Below, piece after piece: positions 18,501 to 27,900 of a DNA stretch of 64,000 bases (within the stretch, counting starts at the first letter, position 1; each line of letters opens with the position of its first letter). The position numbers and the translations under genes were made by a program. Source of the DNA: Firm-04 sp964463355 (GTDB taxonomy: Bacteria; Bacillota; Clostridia; Oscillospirales; Ruminococcaceae); the NCBI GenBank assembly GCA_964463355.1, contig CAYXBP010000002.1, positions 62,001 to 126,000 on the forward strand, in the 5' to 3' direction. The notes beneath the pieces are model-generated. The model was given only the letters and a program-made list of their open reading frames with translations. It was not told the origin of the DNA and did no database searches.

Positions 18501-20071
18501 CTACGCAGCATCGAAACAAAAGTTGCCATACAAAGCAGTGCCATGCCCAGCAGCATCAACCAGTTCCAGTTTGTTCCGCTAACGCCGATACAGAGAAAAA
18601 TCACGATGGCTACACCAGAAAAAATACGGAACATGATATGATAGCTTTTGGTAATATCATCAGGAAGCGTATTTGCAGTAATGAATACCAATAACACCGC
18701 AGAGGTTACTACACAGACAAGAGCGGTAAAAATCCAGCCATTGATAGAAACCGTTTCATTGGTAAGCAAGGGTTGCATCACCCGCGCAAAGCCATAAACA
18801 GTCAGCAAGGACATCACAACCGCCGAGCCCTGCTTCAGCCTTGACAACATTGCAGGAGTAACAAAGGCAACAGCAGCAGAAAATGCTGCAAATCCATACC
18901 ATGCACTGCTGCCATTCATAGGAATAAACATGGGTACAGCGGCACAGACAGTGTAAATCATAGAGAAAGCCCCAAGTGTTTCGCCAATGGGTGCAGGCAA
19001 ACGAAAAGAAAGAGAGGGTGCAAAAAACGTCAGCAGCAGCGCATAGGCGGCAGCAGAGAGCGTCCACGCACCATAAGAAGGCAGAAGCGCCCACATTGCG
19101 CAAAGAAAGGAGGCAGAGAATCCAATAAGGGTTGCAATACCCCATGGCTTTTCATGACTGCATTTTACTCCAATAGCAGCGGTAACGGTAAATGCAGCAG
19201 TAGCAATCGTCAACAACCACGGATTTGATCCACCAGAAAACGTTTCGCCTAGAAGAGAGAGATACCCTGCCGCCCAAATGGAGATCGGCAAAAACGTTGC
19301 ACCCAACGAGAAAAATGCCATACCAGTACGTTTCAAATCCCAGACCTTATATGCCAACGCTGAGGCACCAAAAAACAGCACACTACCTGCGGCAAGCGTC
19401 ATAAGTTTGCCAAAATCTGCCATTGCATTCCACGAAGTACGCACAAAAAGCAATCCTGCAAGAATAATAAGCACAACGCCCACACCAAGCATCACACTAA
19501 TGGCAGAGGTGGTACTCTTTTTTTGATGTGAAGATGCCTTTTGTGGCACAGATTCAGCAGAACTTGACATGGCTTTTTGTTGATACACAGGCTGCGATGC
19601 AGGGGTTCCTGGTGCGACCATGGGCTGGGCAGAAGAGAGTTTGCCCGCCGAAGGCACTTGTGCCTGCGGCGCAGGCGATGCTTGCATCGCCTGTTGCCCG
19701 AAAAGCTTCGCTTTTTGGGCAACAAACTCCTCATCAGTGAGAACACCGTTTGCGTTAAGGGCACGCAGCTTTTGCAGCTCCTGCTGCAAAAGTGTCTGCG
19801 TTGCAGAGGCAGCCTGCGGCTGCCCTGCGTGCCCTTCCAAAGAATGCAAATTCTGCTGCGGTATCACTGTTCCCTGCACAACATATGGTGGTACTGAAAG
19901 TCCCTCTTGTAAAATATCTTTTGGCGAGATGCGGTTTTCTTGCAATAACCGCCGCAACAAATTCTCATATCGGCACTTTTCATCGCGCAAATTTCGATCT
20001 TGATTATGTTTTAGAAGCAGACACGAAGTTGCAATTAAGAGTATGATACTTAACATAATCCAGAATATCAT
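15557..20071 (-). CDS. Giant polytopic membrane protein with SHOCT-like segment
   Basis: A 1504-residue protein. It starts with a membrane segment (residues ~2-20), then a cytoplasmic Gln/Pro/Ala-rich stretch holding a SHOCT-like motif (LQKLRALNANGVLTDEEFVA, about 95-115), a low-complexity linker and then some 35-45 hydrophobic segments to near the C-terminus. The block SWNAMADFGKLMTLAAGSVL followed by FFGASALAYKVWDLKRTGMA recalls large actinobacterial and clostridial membrane proteins of unknown role (DUF2157- or SCO7613-like). No transport, ATPase or enzyme motif was seen. AAAGGAG precedes the ATG at 20071. It is probably co-transcribed with the downstream TIR/NDT-TPR gene. The function is unknown; a sensor or scaffold role is only a guess. 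Confidence 0.8.
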   Translation of the reverse strand: MIFWIMLSIILLIATSCLLLKHNQDRNLRDEKCRYENLLRRLLQENRISPKDILQEGLSVPPYVVQGTVIPQQNLHSLEGHAGQPQAASATQTLLQQELQKLRALNANGVLTDEEFVAQKAKLFGQQAMQASPAPQAQVPSAGKLSSAQPMVAPGTPASQPVYQQKAMSSSAESVPQKASSHQKKSTTSAISVMLGVGVVLIILAGLLFVRTSWNAMADFGKLMTLAAGSVLFFGASALAYKVWDLKRTGMAFFSLGATFLPISIWAAGYLSLLGETFSGGSNPWLLTIATAAFTVTAAIGVKCSHEKPWGIATLIGFSASFLCAMWALLPSYGAWTLSAAAYALLLTFFAPSLSFRLPAPIGETLGAFSMIYTVCAAVPMFIPMNGSSAWYGFAAFSAAVAFVTPAMLSRLKQGSAVVMSLLTVYGFARVMQPLLTNETVSINGWIFTALVCVVTSAVLLVFITANTLPDDITKSYHIMFRIFSGVAIVIFLCIGVSGTNWNWLMLLGMALLCMATFVSMLRSGNIWLRTYLAAELFVLALGFSNTVLQQADAALLLMSVLCLGFGLLFICSNTLRSPFSDFLFPLGMIFCAQLVVNGFAGQFRFIYIAAVILLVVAVIWCFFMAIERRLQTPKQHAFGIFFVLSLALSCGAVGDVCLQAHCDWSYLLWTLLSAAAAFGLYCHTKRGFVGVRHRIFLMCVLLPAIVGLILPTGSKAICCLLLFANALIGVGVYRIYASHGKRPLAVLGFAEMLFFAYRGIWQLFEGYTVTALVDHYPGLCAASVVPLLLGVGTYLICRSHVRFVGDDSVKACASVALPIAGLLYLVLAFSVTQLMTWQMLFAVLAAVMFALGCALFAFAQDKRLAIVHFAAFLLSVLTACVSAATHFLFVDAQSGVALYGSVMICLCIFLMLGVTVYLLHRGKLHFTGDYAPHAVATVLLPAVTFITPLFCMSVNLPLWQMLLAVLTALLGWLLTVDYAHQGKKVLSALSFFSVMCCILQTVSVGSEHYLVKGTLSSCSVMLCCYVPILLIGIVSLLIRCGKAKFMGDCAVDTVAQTMLVGTVFFYGLRSLFATDQLLGLHNSVWLALTATLSAVMLFVGFTAARKETFATVSIGAALVMLMRSGYALGAQIGLISNDALMLAYVLLMPFALFAVLYHRGILRKFAGGIAMENAVRVLTAAVALLFSITLMTVGAHQWHTFYYFFALMLCIAAWFTAHNDRIVGGCIAVFSLILSTEALRAHCMWWSNLYVACMLIVLMLLFVLFCYLGFVLRSGGIRKGWAMTYAGGAVPLWLIIVSLDGAFSAAQSDWILFAAWFLLTAFLFHLGRSVLPDTMRRGCYTASAVIGTITLWMQPMFDFTDTYFAGKYHLLPLLALGFVLRLLYGKEKGGNCLFAFSVYAVIRLAVQALAHEKTADLLTVLVCGLSIFIIAYFIKQKKWFLLGGITLCGVAVRLSPRMHMQWWAYLLIAGAILIVIAAANEMAKQRGESLKTRVSRFWEDWEW

Positions 20072-20150
20072 GTAACGATCAACTCCTTTCCCATTGCCAT
20101 GACAATATCGTCTTTATGCACATAATAATTGCATCATGAACTTTTCATTT

Positions 20151-20179
20151 ATTATAGCACACATTCACTCCATTTGCAA
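20151..20179 (-). promoter_or_regulatory. Promoter for the giant membrane protein operon
   Basis: On the minus strand TTGCAA (20179-20174), 17-base spacer, TATAAT (20156-20151), about 80 bases before the start codon. The TGTGCTATAAT extension is the same as in the promoter of the pyridoxal kinase gene at 54551-54579. Confidence 0.8.
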
Positions 20180-20190
20180 GCTTTTCCATC

Positions 20191-20225
20191 AAAAAACAAG
20201 GCGCACCGCCCTTGCGATGCGCCCT
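20191..20225 (-). terminator. Intrinsic terminator of the murA-MBL-rlmH operon
   Basis: Reading on the minus strand, AGGGCGCA (20225-20218) pairs with TGCGCCTT (20205-20198) with one G-T pair around a 12-base loop, and GTTTTTTG follows. It starts 13 bases after the rlmH stop. Confidence 0.8.
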
Positions 20226-20237
20226 GTGGTTACTCCT

Positions 20238-20714
20238 CTATTTATGATATTTTCCACCTTCTGCAATCTGGTAGCCCCGATAGATTTGCTCCAACAACAT
20301 CACCCTTGCCAGCTGATGTGGAAATGTCATGGGAGAAAAAGACAGCTTATGCATTGCCACTTGTTTGATCTTCTCCGCTAACCCATGACTGCTGCCAATA
20401 ACAAAAGTTAGCGCCGAACATCCACTCAACGCAGGCGCAATCAACATTTCTGAGAAAGCCTCACTTGTGCAAGGCTTTCCCTCAATGCACAGTGCAAACA
20501 TTTCTCCCTCGATATGGCGCAGAATTTGCTCTGCTTCATTCTGCAACGCTCTCCGAATTTCCCCATCCGACGGATTCTCAGGCAGTCTGCTCTCGCTTAG
20601 CTCCACGATGTGCAATTTGCAATATCGTCCTAAACGCTTTGTGTACTCCTCACAAGCCTCTCTCAACCAACGCTCTTTCAGCTTGCCCACTGCAATGATA
20701 CTCACACGCGTCAA
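20238..20714 (-). CDS. rlmH: 23S rRNA (pseudouridine1915-N3)-methyltransferase RlmH
   Basis: At 158 residues with a TTG start at 20714 the protein has the usual RlmH length. Seen: SIIAVGKLKERWL at the N-terminus, FVIGSSHGLAEKI (the AdoMet-binding trefoil-knot GGxxG-type loop; here GSSHG), and the C-terminal LSFSPMTFPHQLARVMLLEQIYRGYQI. RlmH methylates pseudouridine 1915 in helix 69 of 23S rRNA. The TTG overlaps the MBL stop (TTGA) and follows GGGGGAG at 11 bases, so the genes are coupled; a GTG three codons on is possible but badly spaced. An upstream reading-frame extension exists but has no family similarity. Confidence 0.95.
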   Translation of the reverse strand: MTRVSIIAVGKLKERWLREACEEYTKRLGRYCKLHIVELSESRLPENPSDGEIRRALQNEAEQILRHIEGEMFALCIEGKPCTSEAFSEMLIAPALSGCSALTFVIGSSHGLAEKIKQVAMHKLSFSPMTFPHQLARVMLLEQIYRGYQIAEGGKYHK

Positions 20715-21496
20715 AACGCGATCATCTCCCCCTCGGTTTCCACCTTTGCCACTTGCAGCAGATAATCCTGTCCACGCACCATATCTGCAAGTGCATCTAC
20801 CACCGCATCCTCCGCAAGCTGCGGGCGGTTGTTCTCCTGGCTGAGATGTCCCAAAATCAACCTTGTTGTTCCACTTTGCACGAGTTTTCGCACTTGCACT
20901 GCGCAATCCATATTAGAAAGATGCCCCACTTTCGAAAGTATCCTTGCCTTGACATAAGGTGGATATTTTCCACTGCGCAGCAGATTTTCGTCATAATTTG
21001 CTTCCAACAGCACCAGATTACAGCCGTTTAACGCCTCCTCCACGCCACGAGTCACATAGCCAAGATCTGTACAAACAGCGCAAATCTTGCCATCCGGCAT
21101 TACAACGCGATATCCACAGCTTTGCACTGTATCATGAGGGGTTTCAAAGGCATTCAGTGAGATATCTGCCACATGAACACTCCCCGTGTTGATTTCCTGC
21201 AAATTTGCGCAGGATGCTATTGCATTATGGTCAATAAGATTCCGCAGTGTTTTGCCTTGCCCATAGATCGGCACAGGCAAATGCTCTGTCAGCGTTTTCA
21301 GTCCACGCACATGGTCAGAGTGGTCGTGGGTGATGAACACCCCCTGTATCGCTGAAAGCGGCAGATTACAGCGTTCCATCCCCATGCACAGTCGCCGATA
21401 TGTAACCCCTGCGTCAATCAACACACCGCCCCTTGGCGTACCAATGAATGTTGCGTTGCCTTTGCTGGAGCTAAACAACGGGTAAAGTCGTGCCAA
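20711..21496 (-). CDS. MBL-fold metallohydrolase, YycJ/WalJ type
   Basis: A 261-residue metallo-beta-lactamase-fold hydrolase. YPLFSSSKGNATFIG at the start, GVLIDAG, and the zinc motif THDHSDHVRGL are characteristic of the YycJ/WalJ group, which in Firmicutes is tied to wall metabolism and DNA integrity. HLSQENNRPQLAEDA supplies a later His. A TTG start at 21496 is chosen because GGGAGGTG lies 8 bases before it and the protein then begins MARLYPLF; an ATG at 21541 is in frame but has no ribosome-binding site. It is coupled to rlmH by a four-base overlap. Confidence 0.9.
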   Translation of the reverse strand: MARLYPLFSSSKGNATFIGTPRGGVLIDAGVTYRRLCMGMERCNLPLSAIQGVFITHDHSDHVRGLKTLTEHLPVPIYGQGKTLRNLIDHNAIASCANLQEINTGSVHVADISLNAFETPHDTVQSCGYRVVMPDGKICAVCTDLGYVTRGVEEALNGCNLVLLEANYDENLLRSGKYPPYVKARILSKVGHLSNMDCAVQVRKLVQSGTTRLILGHLSQENNRPQLAEDAVVDALADMVRGQDYLLQVAKVETEGEMIAF

Positions 21497-21604
21497 GATA
21501 TACACCTCCCTGATCGTATGAAAGAAAGGGCGAAAATGCATTTCGCCCTTAACTTATTTCGAATTTCGAAAAATCACAGAACCGCTTTGCTGCCGCAAAA
21601 AGCC

Positions 21605-22930
21605 TCAGTTTTCGCCCACAGCAGCAGACAATTCTCCTGTCGCAGAGTCAGCATCCGTTGGCAGTATCTCACGCGTGATGCAAGCACCAAGTGCTGTAAG
21701 CTTGCCTGCCATATCCGCGTAGCCACGCTCAATGTGGTGGATATCCTCAATGTAGGTCACACCAGAGGCTGCCAACCCCGCAATCATCAATGCAGCACCC
21801 GCACGAAGATCACAAGCCTTCACTGGCGCACCAGTCAATGCACCTTTCCCCTCAATGATAGCGACCTTGCCATCCACCTGAATATCCGCACCCATACGGC
21901 GCAACTCGTCCACATACTGGAAACGTTGCTCAGATACTTCCTCCTTCACCATGCTTGTGCCCGATGCAAGACAAAGCAATGTGGAAATCTGTGGCTGCAT
22001 ATCTGTAGGAAATCCTGGGTGCGGTCTGGTACGCACGCTTGCCTTCACCAAGGGGCCATCCACATATACGCGGACGCAATCGTGTTCCTCATCGGCTTCA
22101 ACATTCACGCCGATCTTCTCCAGCACGCTGATGATAGAATCCAAATGCTTCACCGTCACATTTTTGACCATTACATCACCGCCAGTAGCAGCTGCGGCAA
22201 CCATATAGGTGCCTGCCTCAATCTGATCGGGAATGACAGGATAACTCGTACCGCGCAGAAATTTCACGCCGCGAATCTTAATGGTATCCGTACCAGCGCC
22301 GATGATATCGGCACCCATAGAGTTTAAAAAGCTTGCCAAATCAACAATATGCGGCTCTTTTGCGGCATTATTGATCACCGTAAGTCCCTCTGCCTTCACC
22401 GCCGCAAGTATGGCATTCATGGTTGCGCCCACGGTCACCACATCAAAAAAGATCTGGTTGCCCTTCAAAGGCTTTGCGACCAAATCCACCATACCACGCT
22501 CAATCTTGCACTCAGCACCCAATTTTGTAAACGCCTTGATATGCTGGTCAATCGGTCTGCCGCCCAATGGGCAGCCACCAGGCATGGATACTCTCGCCAG
22601 ACCGCATCTTCCCAGCAGCGCGCCCATGAAATAATATGAAGCACGCATTTTTCTCGCGGATTCATAGGGTACACAGGTACTGTTGACAGGGCGTGGGTCG
22701 ATACGATAGGTATGCGCGCTGAGCTGTTCCACAACGGCACCCAGTTCACGCAGAATTTGCACGCTAATAGTTACATCGCTGATATCGGGTACATTTTCGA
22801 TGACGCAAGGCTCATCGCAGAGCAAAGCCGCAGGCAAAATGGCAACGACAGCATTTTTTGCGCCGCTGATCTCCACCTCGCCACACAGCCGTCTGCCGCC
22901 CCGTATTACAAAACGAGCAGGTGCTTTCAT
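21605..22930 (-). CDS. murA: UDP-N-acetylglucosamine 1-carboxyvinyltransferase
   Basis: A 441-residue MurA enzyme for the first committed step of peptidoglycan synthesis (enolpyruvyl transfer from PEP to UDP-GlcNAc). Seen: GAKNAVVAILPAALL, the PGGCPLGGRPIDQH loop with the catalytic Cys at about residue 120 (the target of fosfomycin in this family), and DLRAGAALMIAGLAASG. The ATG at 22930 has AAGGAGATACC upstream; the upstream in-frame ATG at 23029 would read through the hairpin after the cyclophilin stop. Gene order on this strand is cyclophilin 2, cyclophilin 1, murA, MBL, rlmH. Many Firmicutes hold two MurA genes; only one is visible here. Confidence 0.97.
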   Translation of the reverse strand: MKAPARFVIRGGRRLCGEVEISGAKNAVVAILPAALLCDEPCVIENVPDISDVTISVQILRELGAVVEQLSAHTYRIDPRPVNSTCVPYESARKMRASYYFMGALLGRCGLARVSMPGGCPLGGRPIDQHIKAFTKLGAECKIERGMVDLVAKPLKGNQIFFDVVTVGATMNAILAAVKAEGLTVINNAAKEPHIVDLASFLNSMGADIIGAGTDTIKIRGVKFLRGTSYPVIPDQIEAGTYMVAAAATGGDVMVKNVTVKHLDSIISVLEKIGVNVEADEEHDCVRVYVDGPLVKASVRTRPHPGFPTDMQPQISTLLCLASGTSMVKEEVSEQRFQYVDELRRMGADIQVDGKVAIIEGKGALTGAPVKACDLRAGAALMIAGLAASGVTYIEDIHHIERGYADMAGKLTALGACITREILPTDADSATGELSAAVGEN

Positions 22931-22969
22931 AGTGGTATCTCCTTGGTTCATTCTGTCTGTTCTGTGGAT

Positions 22970-23014
22970 AGTATGTGCAGATTCTCTCTCTGTATCGTTC
23001 ACGCTGCACATACT
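22970..23014 (-). repeat. Hairpin between cyclophilin 1 and murA
   Basis: An 11-bp perfect inverted repeat (AGTATGTGCAG / CTGCACATACT) with a 23-base loop lies between the stop of the cyclophilin gene and the murA ribosome-binding site. No T tract follows, so it is more likely an mRNA-stability or processing element than a terminator. Confidence 0.5.
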
Positions 23015-23028
23015 GTAATGCTGCTGCA

Positions 23029-23799
23029 TTACTCCACCACGGCAGGCGTTTGCTGCTCGCCGTTTGCGTTTCGATAATTCACGCCGCTGCCATCGTACTC
23101 GATCACAACTGCCTTTTCGATAATCACCTGCGACTTTGGCTTATCGTTTGCATCCACGGCGACCTCTTGCACAGCAAGGCAATACTCCAAACCATCGAAC
23201 ACCTGTCCGAAGATTTCATAGCCGCCGTCCAAATCAGGTCTGCCGCCCATCAGCTTGTACATATCCTTGACAGGCCCCGTGTAAGTAAGCCCATAGGTCG
23301 TTTTCAGCTGTTCAAAGTAATTGTCACTCGTTTCCAGCCCAGTGACAATGTAAAACTGACTTGCATTACGTTTATCTTGCCCCACGGCATACGCCAGCGC
23401 CCCTGCATAATGCTGCAAATTCGGGGAGATATTCTGTGCAAAGCCCTCGGTACCGTTTGCATCCACGCCACCAGTGCCATCACCTTTCGGATCGCCGCCC
23501 TGCACCACAAAATGCTTAATGACGCGGTGGAAGATCAGTTCATCGTAATAGCCGCTTTCCACCAGCGATTTAAAATTCTCCACGCCCTCGGGACATTCTT
23601 CAGGAAACAGTTTGATTTTCACATCACCGTAGCCTTTAATGGTCATGACTACGATTTCCTCGCCCACCTCAGGCTGTGTGAAATTCAAGATTTTCTGGTT
23701 CTCCAGAACCACTTCTTTATTACAAGCGCAGAGCATCGGCACGGTAACAGCACAGCAAAGTGCCACCGCTGCGATACGCTGCAAACGCTGCTTAAGCAT
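23029..23799 (-). CDS. Lipoprotein peptidyl-prolyl isomerase (cyclophilin)
   Basis: A 256-residue secreted cyclophilin. The N-terminus is a lipoprotein signal peptide ending in MLCAC, with Cys26 as the lipidation site. The cyclophilin domain shows IFHRVIKHFVVQGGDPKGDG, with the catalytic Arg plus Phe and Gln of the substrate pocket, and SQFYIVTG. It would catalyse proline isomerisation in folding of exported proteins. The ATG at 23799 follows AAGGAG at 9 bases; a longer frame back to 23910 runs over the promoter and is rejected. It is followed by murA after a hairpin and preceded by a second, degenerate cyclophilin. Confidence 0.92.
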   Translation of the reverse strand: MLKQRLQRIAAVALCCAVTVPMLCACNKEVVLENQKILNFTQPEVGEEIVVMTIKGYGDVKIKLFPEECPEGVENFKSLVESGYYDELIFHRVIKHFVVQGGDPKGDGTGGVDANGTEGFAQNISPNLQHYAGALAYAVGQDKRNASQFYIVTGLETSDNYFEQLKTTYGLTYTGPVKDMYKLMGGRPDLDGGYEIFGQVFDGLEYCLAVQEVAVDANDKPKSQVIIEKAVVIEYDGSGVNYRNANGEQQTPAVVE

Positions 23800-23877
23800 T
23801 CCAAAGGACTCCTTGATACAAGGTTTTCGCGGCCGTTTCATGGGTACGAACGAACAGAGCGCGACCGCGTAAGGAAT

Positions 23878-23906
23878 ATTATACCACAGATTTTTGGTTT
23901 TGTAAA
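23878..23906 (-). promoter_or_regulatory. Promoter for cyclophilin 1 (and murA)
   Basis: Minus strand TTTACA (23906-23901), 17-base spacer, TATAAT (23883-23878), about 79 bases before the start codon. Confidence 0.75.
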
Positions 23907-23976
23907 GCAATTCTTAAGATTTTCTTCATCTTGCCGAAAAGCAACGCCCGAAACGGCTGTATTTTATTCTTTGTTA

Positions 23977-24804
23977 TCAATCAGCGACCATTGAGGGCCA
24001 ATATTCTACGATCTCCACAGAGGTGATCATAATATCCTCAACAGGGCGCATGGCGTTTTCTTCCCCTGTAAGAGTCGCTCCGGTAATAGTTTCCAAGACC
24101 GAAAAGCCGTCATAGAGCTGTCCAAATACCGTCATCTGCTGGGAATAATTGGGAATACCGCCATACTTCACGAAGGCATCTGCCACGGGATTATCCTCCT
24201 CACCCTCTTGCAGACCGTTTATGATCTCCTCGGTCATCTCAATGCTATCCACAACCAAAAAGCGACTGCCGTTAAAGGTTTTCTGGGTTCCCGTCAACAA
24301 CTTCCAAAAGCCCTGTTCGCTGCCCGTGGTCAACGAGCAAAGTGCGCCACGGAAGGGCCACATATTTTGTGTTAACTCACGTTCAACATTTTCCTGCGGC
24401 TGATCGCTGCCGCCCTCCGCCAAGGAACCGTCTGCATTGGGGCTGCCGCCTGAAAAAAACACATTCTGCTCCACGCGGAACACATAGGTATTATTATAAT
24501 ATCCGCTTTGGGCGAGCTGCGTGAAATTGGCAACGGCAAGAGGGCACTCATCGGGATATAATAAAAAAAACATATCTCCTACGGTTGTATGCATAATAGC
24601 AACGGGATCGCCCTCTTCTGGCTCTTCCAGCTGCACTAGTTTGACTTCATCCAGATTGACTCTTGCGCTGATATCTTTGGAAACGGAATACCACACCGAA
24701 CAAAGCAGTGCCAGCACCAACGATACAGCAATCAGAATCGACAAAATTTTGACAGTACGCGCCGTAGAGGGCGTATTACGTGTTGCAAGATTTGAGGGCT
24801 TCAT
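23977..24804 (-). CDS. Membrane-anchored cyclophilin-like protein with a degenerate active site
   Basis: A 275-residue cyclophilin-type protein with a single membrane segment at about 18-38 and no lipobox. The fold is recognisable (AIMHTTVGDMFFLLYPDECP, AVANFTQLAQSGYYN, FGQLYDGFSVLETI), but the active-site block reads YVFRVEQNVFFSGGSP: the canonical FHRVI..F..QGGD has lost His and Gln while Arg is kept. Activity may be weak or the protein may be a chaperone. ATG at 24804 follows AAAGGAAT. It precedes cyclophilin 1 by 177 bases that contain a separate promoter. Confidence 0.85.
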   Translation of the reverse strand: MKPSNLATRNTPSTARTVKILSILIAVSLVLALLCSVWYSVSKDISARVNLDEVKLVQLEEPEEGDPVAIMHTTVGDMFFLLYPDECPLAVANFTQLAQSGYYNNTYVFRVEQNVFFSGGSPNADGSLAEGGSDQPQENVERELTQNMWPFRGALCSLTTGSEQGFWKLLTGTQKTFNGSRFLVVDSIEMTEEIINGLQEGEEDNPVADAFVKYGGIPNYSQQMTVFGQLYDGFSVLETITGATLTGEENAMRPVEDIMITSVEIVEYWPSMVAD

Positions 24805-24855
24805 GGCAATAGGATTCCTTTCTTGAGGCAAAGTATGCGAACACAATCCTACACT

Positions 24856-24884
24856 ATTATACCTTTTTTTGTCGCATAAGTCAA
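24856..24884 (-). promoter_or_regulatory. Promoter for the anchored cyclophilin gene
   Basis: Minus strand TTGACT (24884-24879), 17-base spacer, TATAAT (24861-24856). Confidence 0.85.
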
Positions 24885-24892
24885 GTTATGCC

Positions 24893-24939
24893 GAAAAAAA
24901 AAGCCAAAACAGCAGGAGCATTGCAAGCCCCTGCTGTTT
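24893..24939 (-). terminator. Intrinsic terminator of purL
   Basis: Minus strand AAACAGCAGG (24939-24930) pairs perfectly with CCTGCTGTTT (24916-24907), 13-base loop, then TTGGCTTTTTTT. It begins about 10 bases after the purL stop. Confidence 0.9.
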
Positions 24940-24949
24940 CATCATGCAA

Positions 24950-27900
24950 TCAATCTGCGAAATAACGCACGCCACTTTCAAAAATTTTCTGATCCTTTTC
25001 GCCAGGAACGTTCTTGCACACCTGCGTGCCCATACGCTCACTGTGGCCCATCTTGCCCAGCACACGGCCATCGGGAGATGTAATGCCCTCAATTGCATCC
25101 ACTGAGCCATTCGGATTAAAACGAATATCCATGGTAGGACGACCACTGAGATCCACATACTGCGTTGCAATCTGCCCATTGCCAGCCATGCGGCGCAGCA
25201 ACGATGCCGGAGCGATAAATCGCCCCTCACCGTGAGAGATCGCCACGGTATGCAGATCATCGGGCTTACAGGCAGCAAGCCACGGCGATTTATTAGACGC
25301 GATTCGGGTAGTGACCATCATGCTCTGGTGGCGCGCAATGGTGTTGAAGGTCAATGTGGGGGAATTGTCGCTCATCTCCACAATCTCACCAAAGGGCACC
25401 AATCCCAGCTTGATAAGGGCTTGGAAGCCATTGCAAATACCCAACATCAGACCATCGCGCTGTTGCAGCAGCTTGTGAACCGCCTCTGCCACACGAGGAT
25501 TACGGAAGAACGCCGTGATGAATTTACCAGATCCGTCTGGCTCATCGCCGCCAGAGAAGCCACCAGGCAACATGATCATCTGGGCATTGGCGATGGACTT
25601 CACCGCTGCCTCCACAGATTCCTCAATCGCATCTGCGGAAAGGTTACGAATCACGAGAATCTCAGGTTCTGCACCAGCACGTGCAAAGGCACGGGCGGTA
25701 TCATATTCGCAGTTGGTGCCAGGGAACACAGGAATCAGCACACGAGGCTTTGCGTATTTCACCGCAGGAGTCGGACGGCGTTCTGCGGTATGACTATATG
25801 CCTCTATAGTAGCAAACTCAGTCTTGATGCGGCATGGATACACAGATTCCAGCTTACCCTCCCATGCTTTTTGCAGTGTATCAAGACTGATCGTGTAGCT
25901 GTCGCTGAAGATCTTGTACTGCTCGGTTGTGCGACCGATGACCTCCTCATCTGCCTTGGCAGCACCGTCAAGCTCAATGATAAACGATCCGCTAAAGGGT
26001 GCAAACAAGATTTGCTCGGGCAAAGTGCAGCTGAATTCAAAGCCGATATGGTTGCCAAAGCACATCTTTGCAATGCCTTCTGCGACACCGCCGCCAGCAA
26101 CTGTCCAAATCGCTTTTGCTCTACCCTCGGAGATCAGCTGTTCCACACGTTCAAATGTAGCACGAACGCTGTCCCAATCAGGCAGCCCATTGCTGTCATA
26201 AGAGGGAGCAAGACGAATGACGGTATCTCCCGCCGCTTTAAATTCGGTAGAAAGCACGCGCGTGGTGTTGGCAGTAGATACGGCAAAGGAAACAAGCGTT
26301 GGTGGCACATCGACGTTTTCAAAAGTGCCAGACATGGAATCCTTTCCGCCGATGGATGCACAGCCAAGTTCCAGTTGCGCCTTGAAGGCACCCAGCAGCG
26401 CAGAGAAGGGCTTACCCCAACGAGCGGGATCATTCTGAGTGCGCTCGAAATACTCCTGGAAGGTCAGCCAGCACTGATGCCGACTGCCGCCTGCGGCGAT
26501 CACTTTTGCCACAGACTCGATGACAGCCTCCATAGCACCGTGGTAGGGCGAATGCTCTGAGATGCTGGGCTGGAAGCCGTATGCCATCAGCGAGCAGGTT
26601 GTGGTATCCCCTTGCAGTATGGGAATCTTTGCCGCCATTGCCTGTGTGGGAGTCAGCTGATAGACACCGCCAAAGGGCATCAGCACGGTACCCGCACCGA
26701 TAGTGGAATCAAATTTCTCTACCAAGCCCTTCTGCGAACAGACATTCAAATCAGACATCAGTTCTTTCCATCCATCGGGGGTATCCTCAAAGAGAATCGG
26801 GGCACTCTGCTGGGGCGCGGCTGCCACGATATCGGTATGCTTTTCCGCGCCATTGGAGTTCAAAAACGCTCTGGAAAGGTCAACGATCACATTACCATTC
26901 CAGTGCATACGCAGACGATTCGTATCTGTTGCCTTTGCCACCACGGTTGCCAGCAGATTCTCTGCTGCGGCGGCTTTCATGAAGGCATCCACATCTTCTG
27001 GCGCAACAACCACCGCCATACGCTCCTGAGATTCAGAAATGGCAAGCTCGGTGCCGTCCAGACCGTCATATTTTCTCGGCACTGCATTGAGGTCAATATC
27101 CAAGCCGTCGGTCAGCTCACCAATGGCGACCGATACACCGCCCGCGCCAAAATCATTGCAACGTTTGATAAGCTTCGTCACGGCAGGGTCACGGAACAAT
27201 CTTTGCAGCTTTCGTTCTTCAGGGGCATTGCCCTTTTGCACCTCCGCACCGCAATGGGTCAACGATTCCAGCGTATGAGATTTGGAAGAGCCTGTTGCGC
27301 CACCACAGCCATCTCTGCCAGTTTTTCCACCCAGCAGGATGATCACATCGCCAGGCACGGGTGCTTCACGGCGGATATTCTCCGCAGGGGCAGCACCCAC
27401 CACCGCGCCGATCTCCAGACGCTTTGCCACATAACCTGGGTGATACACCTCTGTGACATGACCCGTAGCCAGACCAATCTGGTTGCCGTAGGAGCTGTAG
27501 CCGTTTGCCGCACCCACCGTGATCTTTCTCTGGGGCAGCTTGCCAGGCATGGTATCTGCCACAGGCACCAGCGGATTTGCCGCACCAGTCACGCGCATTG
27601 CCTGATACACATAGCTTCTGCCAGAAAGCGGGTCACGAATCGCACCGCCCAGGCAGGTTGCCGCACCACCAAACGGTTCAATCTCGGTGGGGTGATTGTG
27701 GGTTTCGTTTTTAAACATCAAAATCCAGTCCTCATCACCAGCATCGGTTTCCACCTTAATCTTTACAGAGCAGGCATTAATCTCCTCGCTTTCATCCAAT
27801 GCAGGAATTTTCCCATCTGCCTTCAGCTTGCGCATTGCCATGGTTGCCATATCCATCAAGGTTACAGGCTTTGCCTCTCTACCCAGTTCTTTACGGATGC

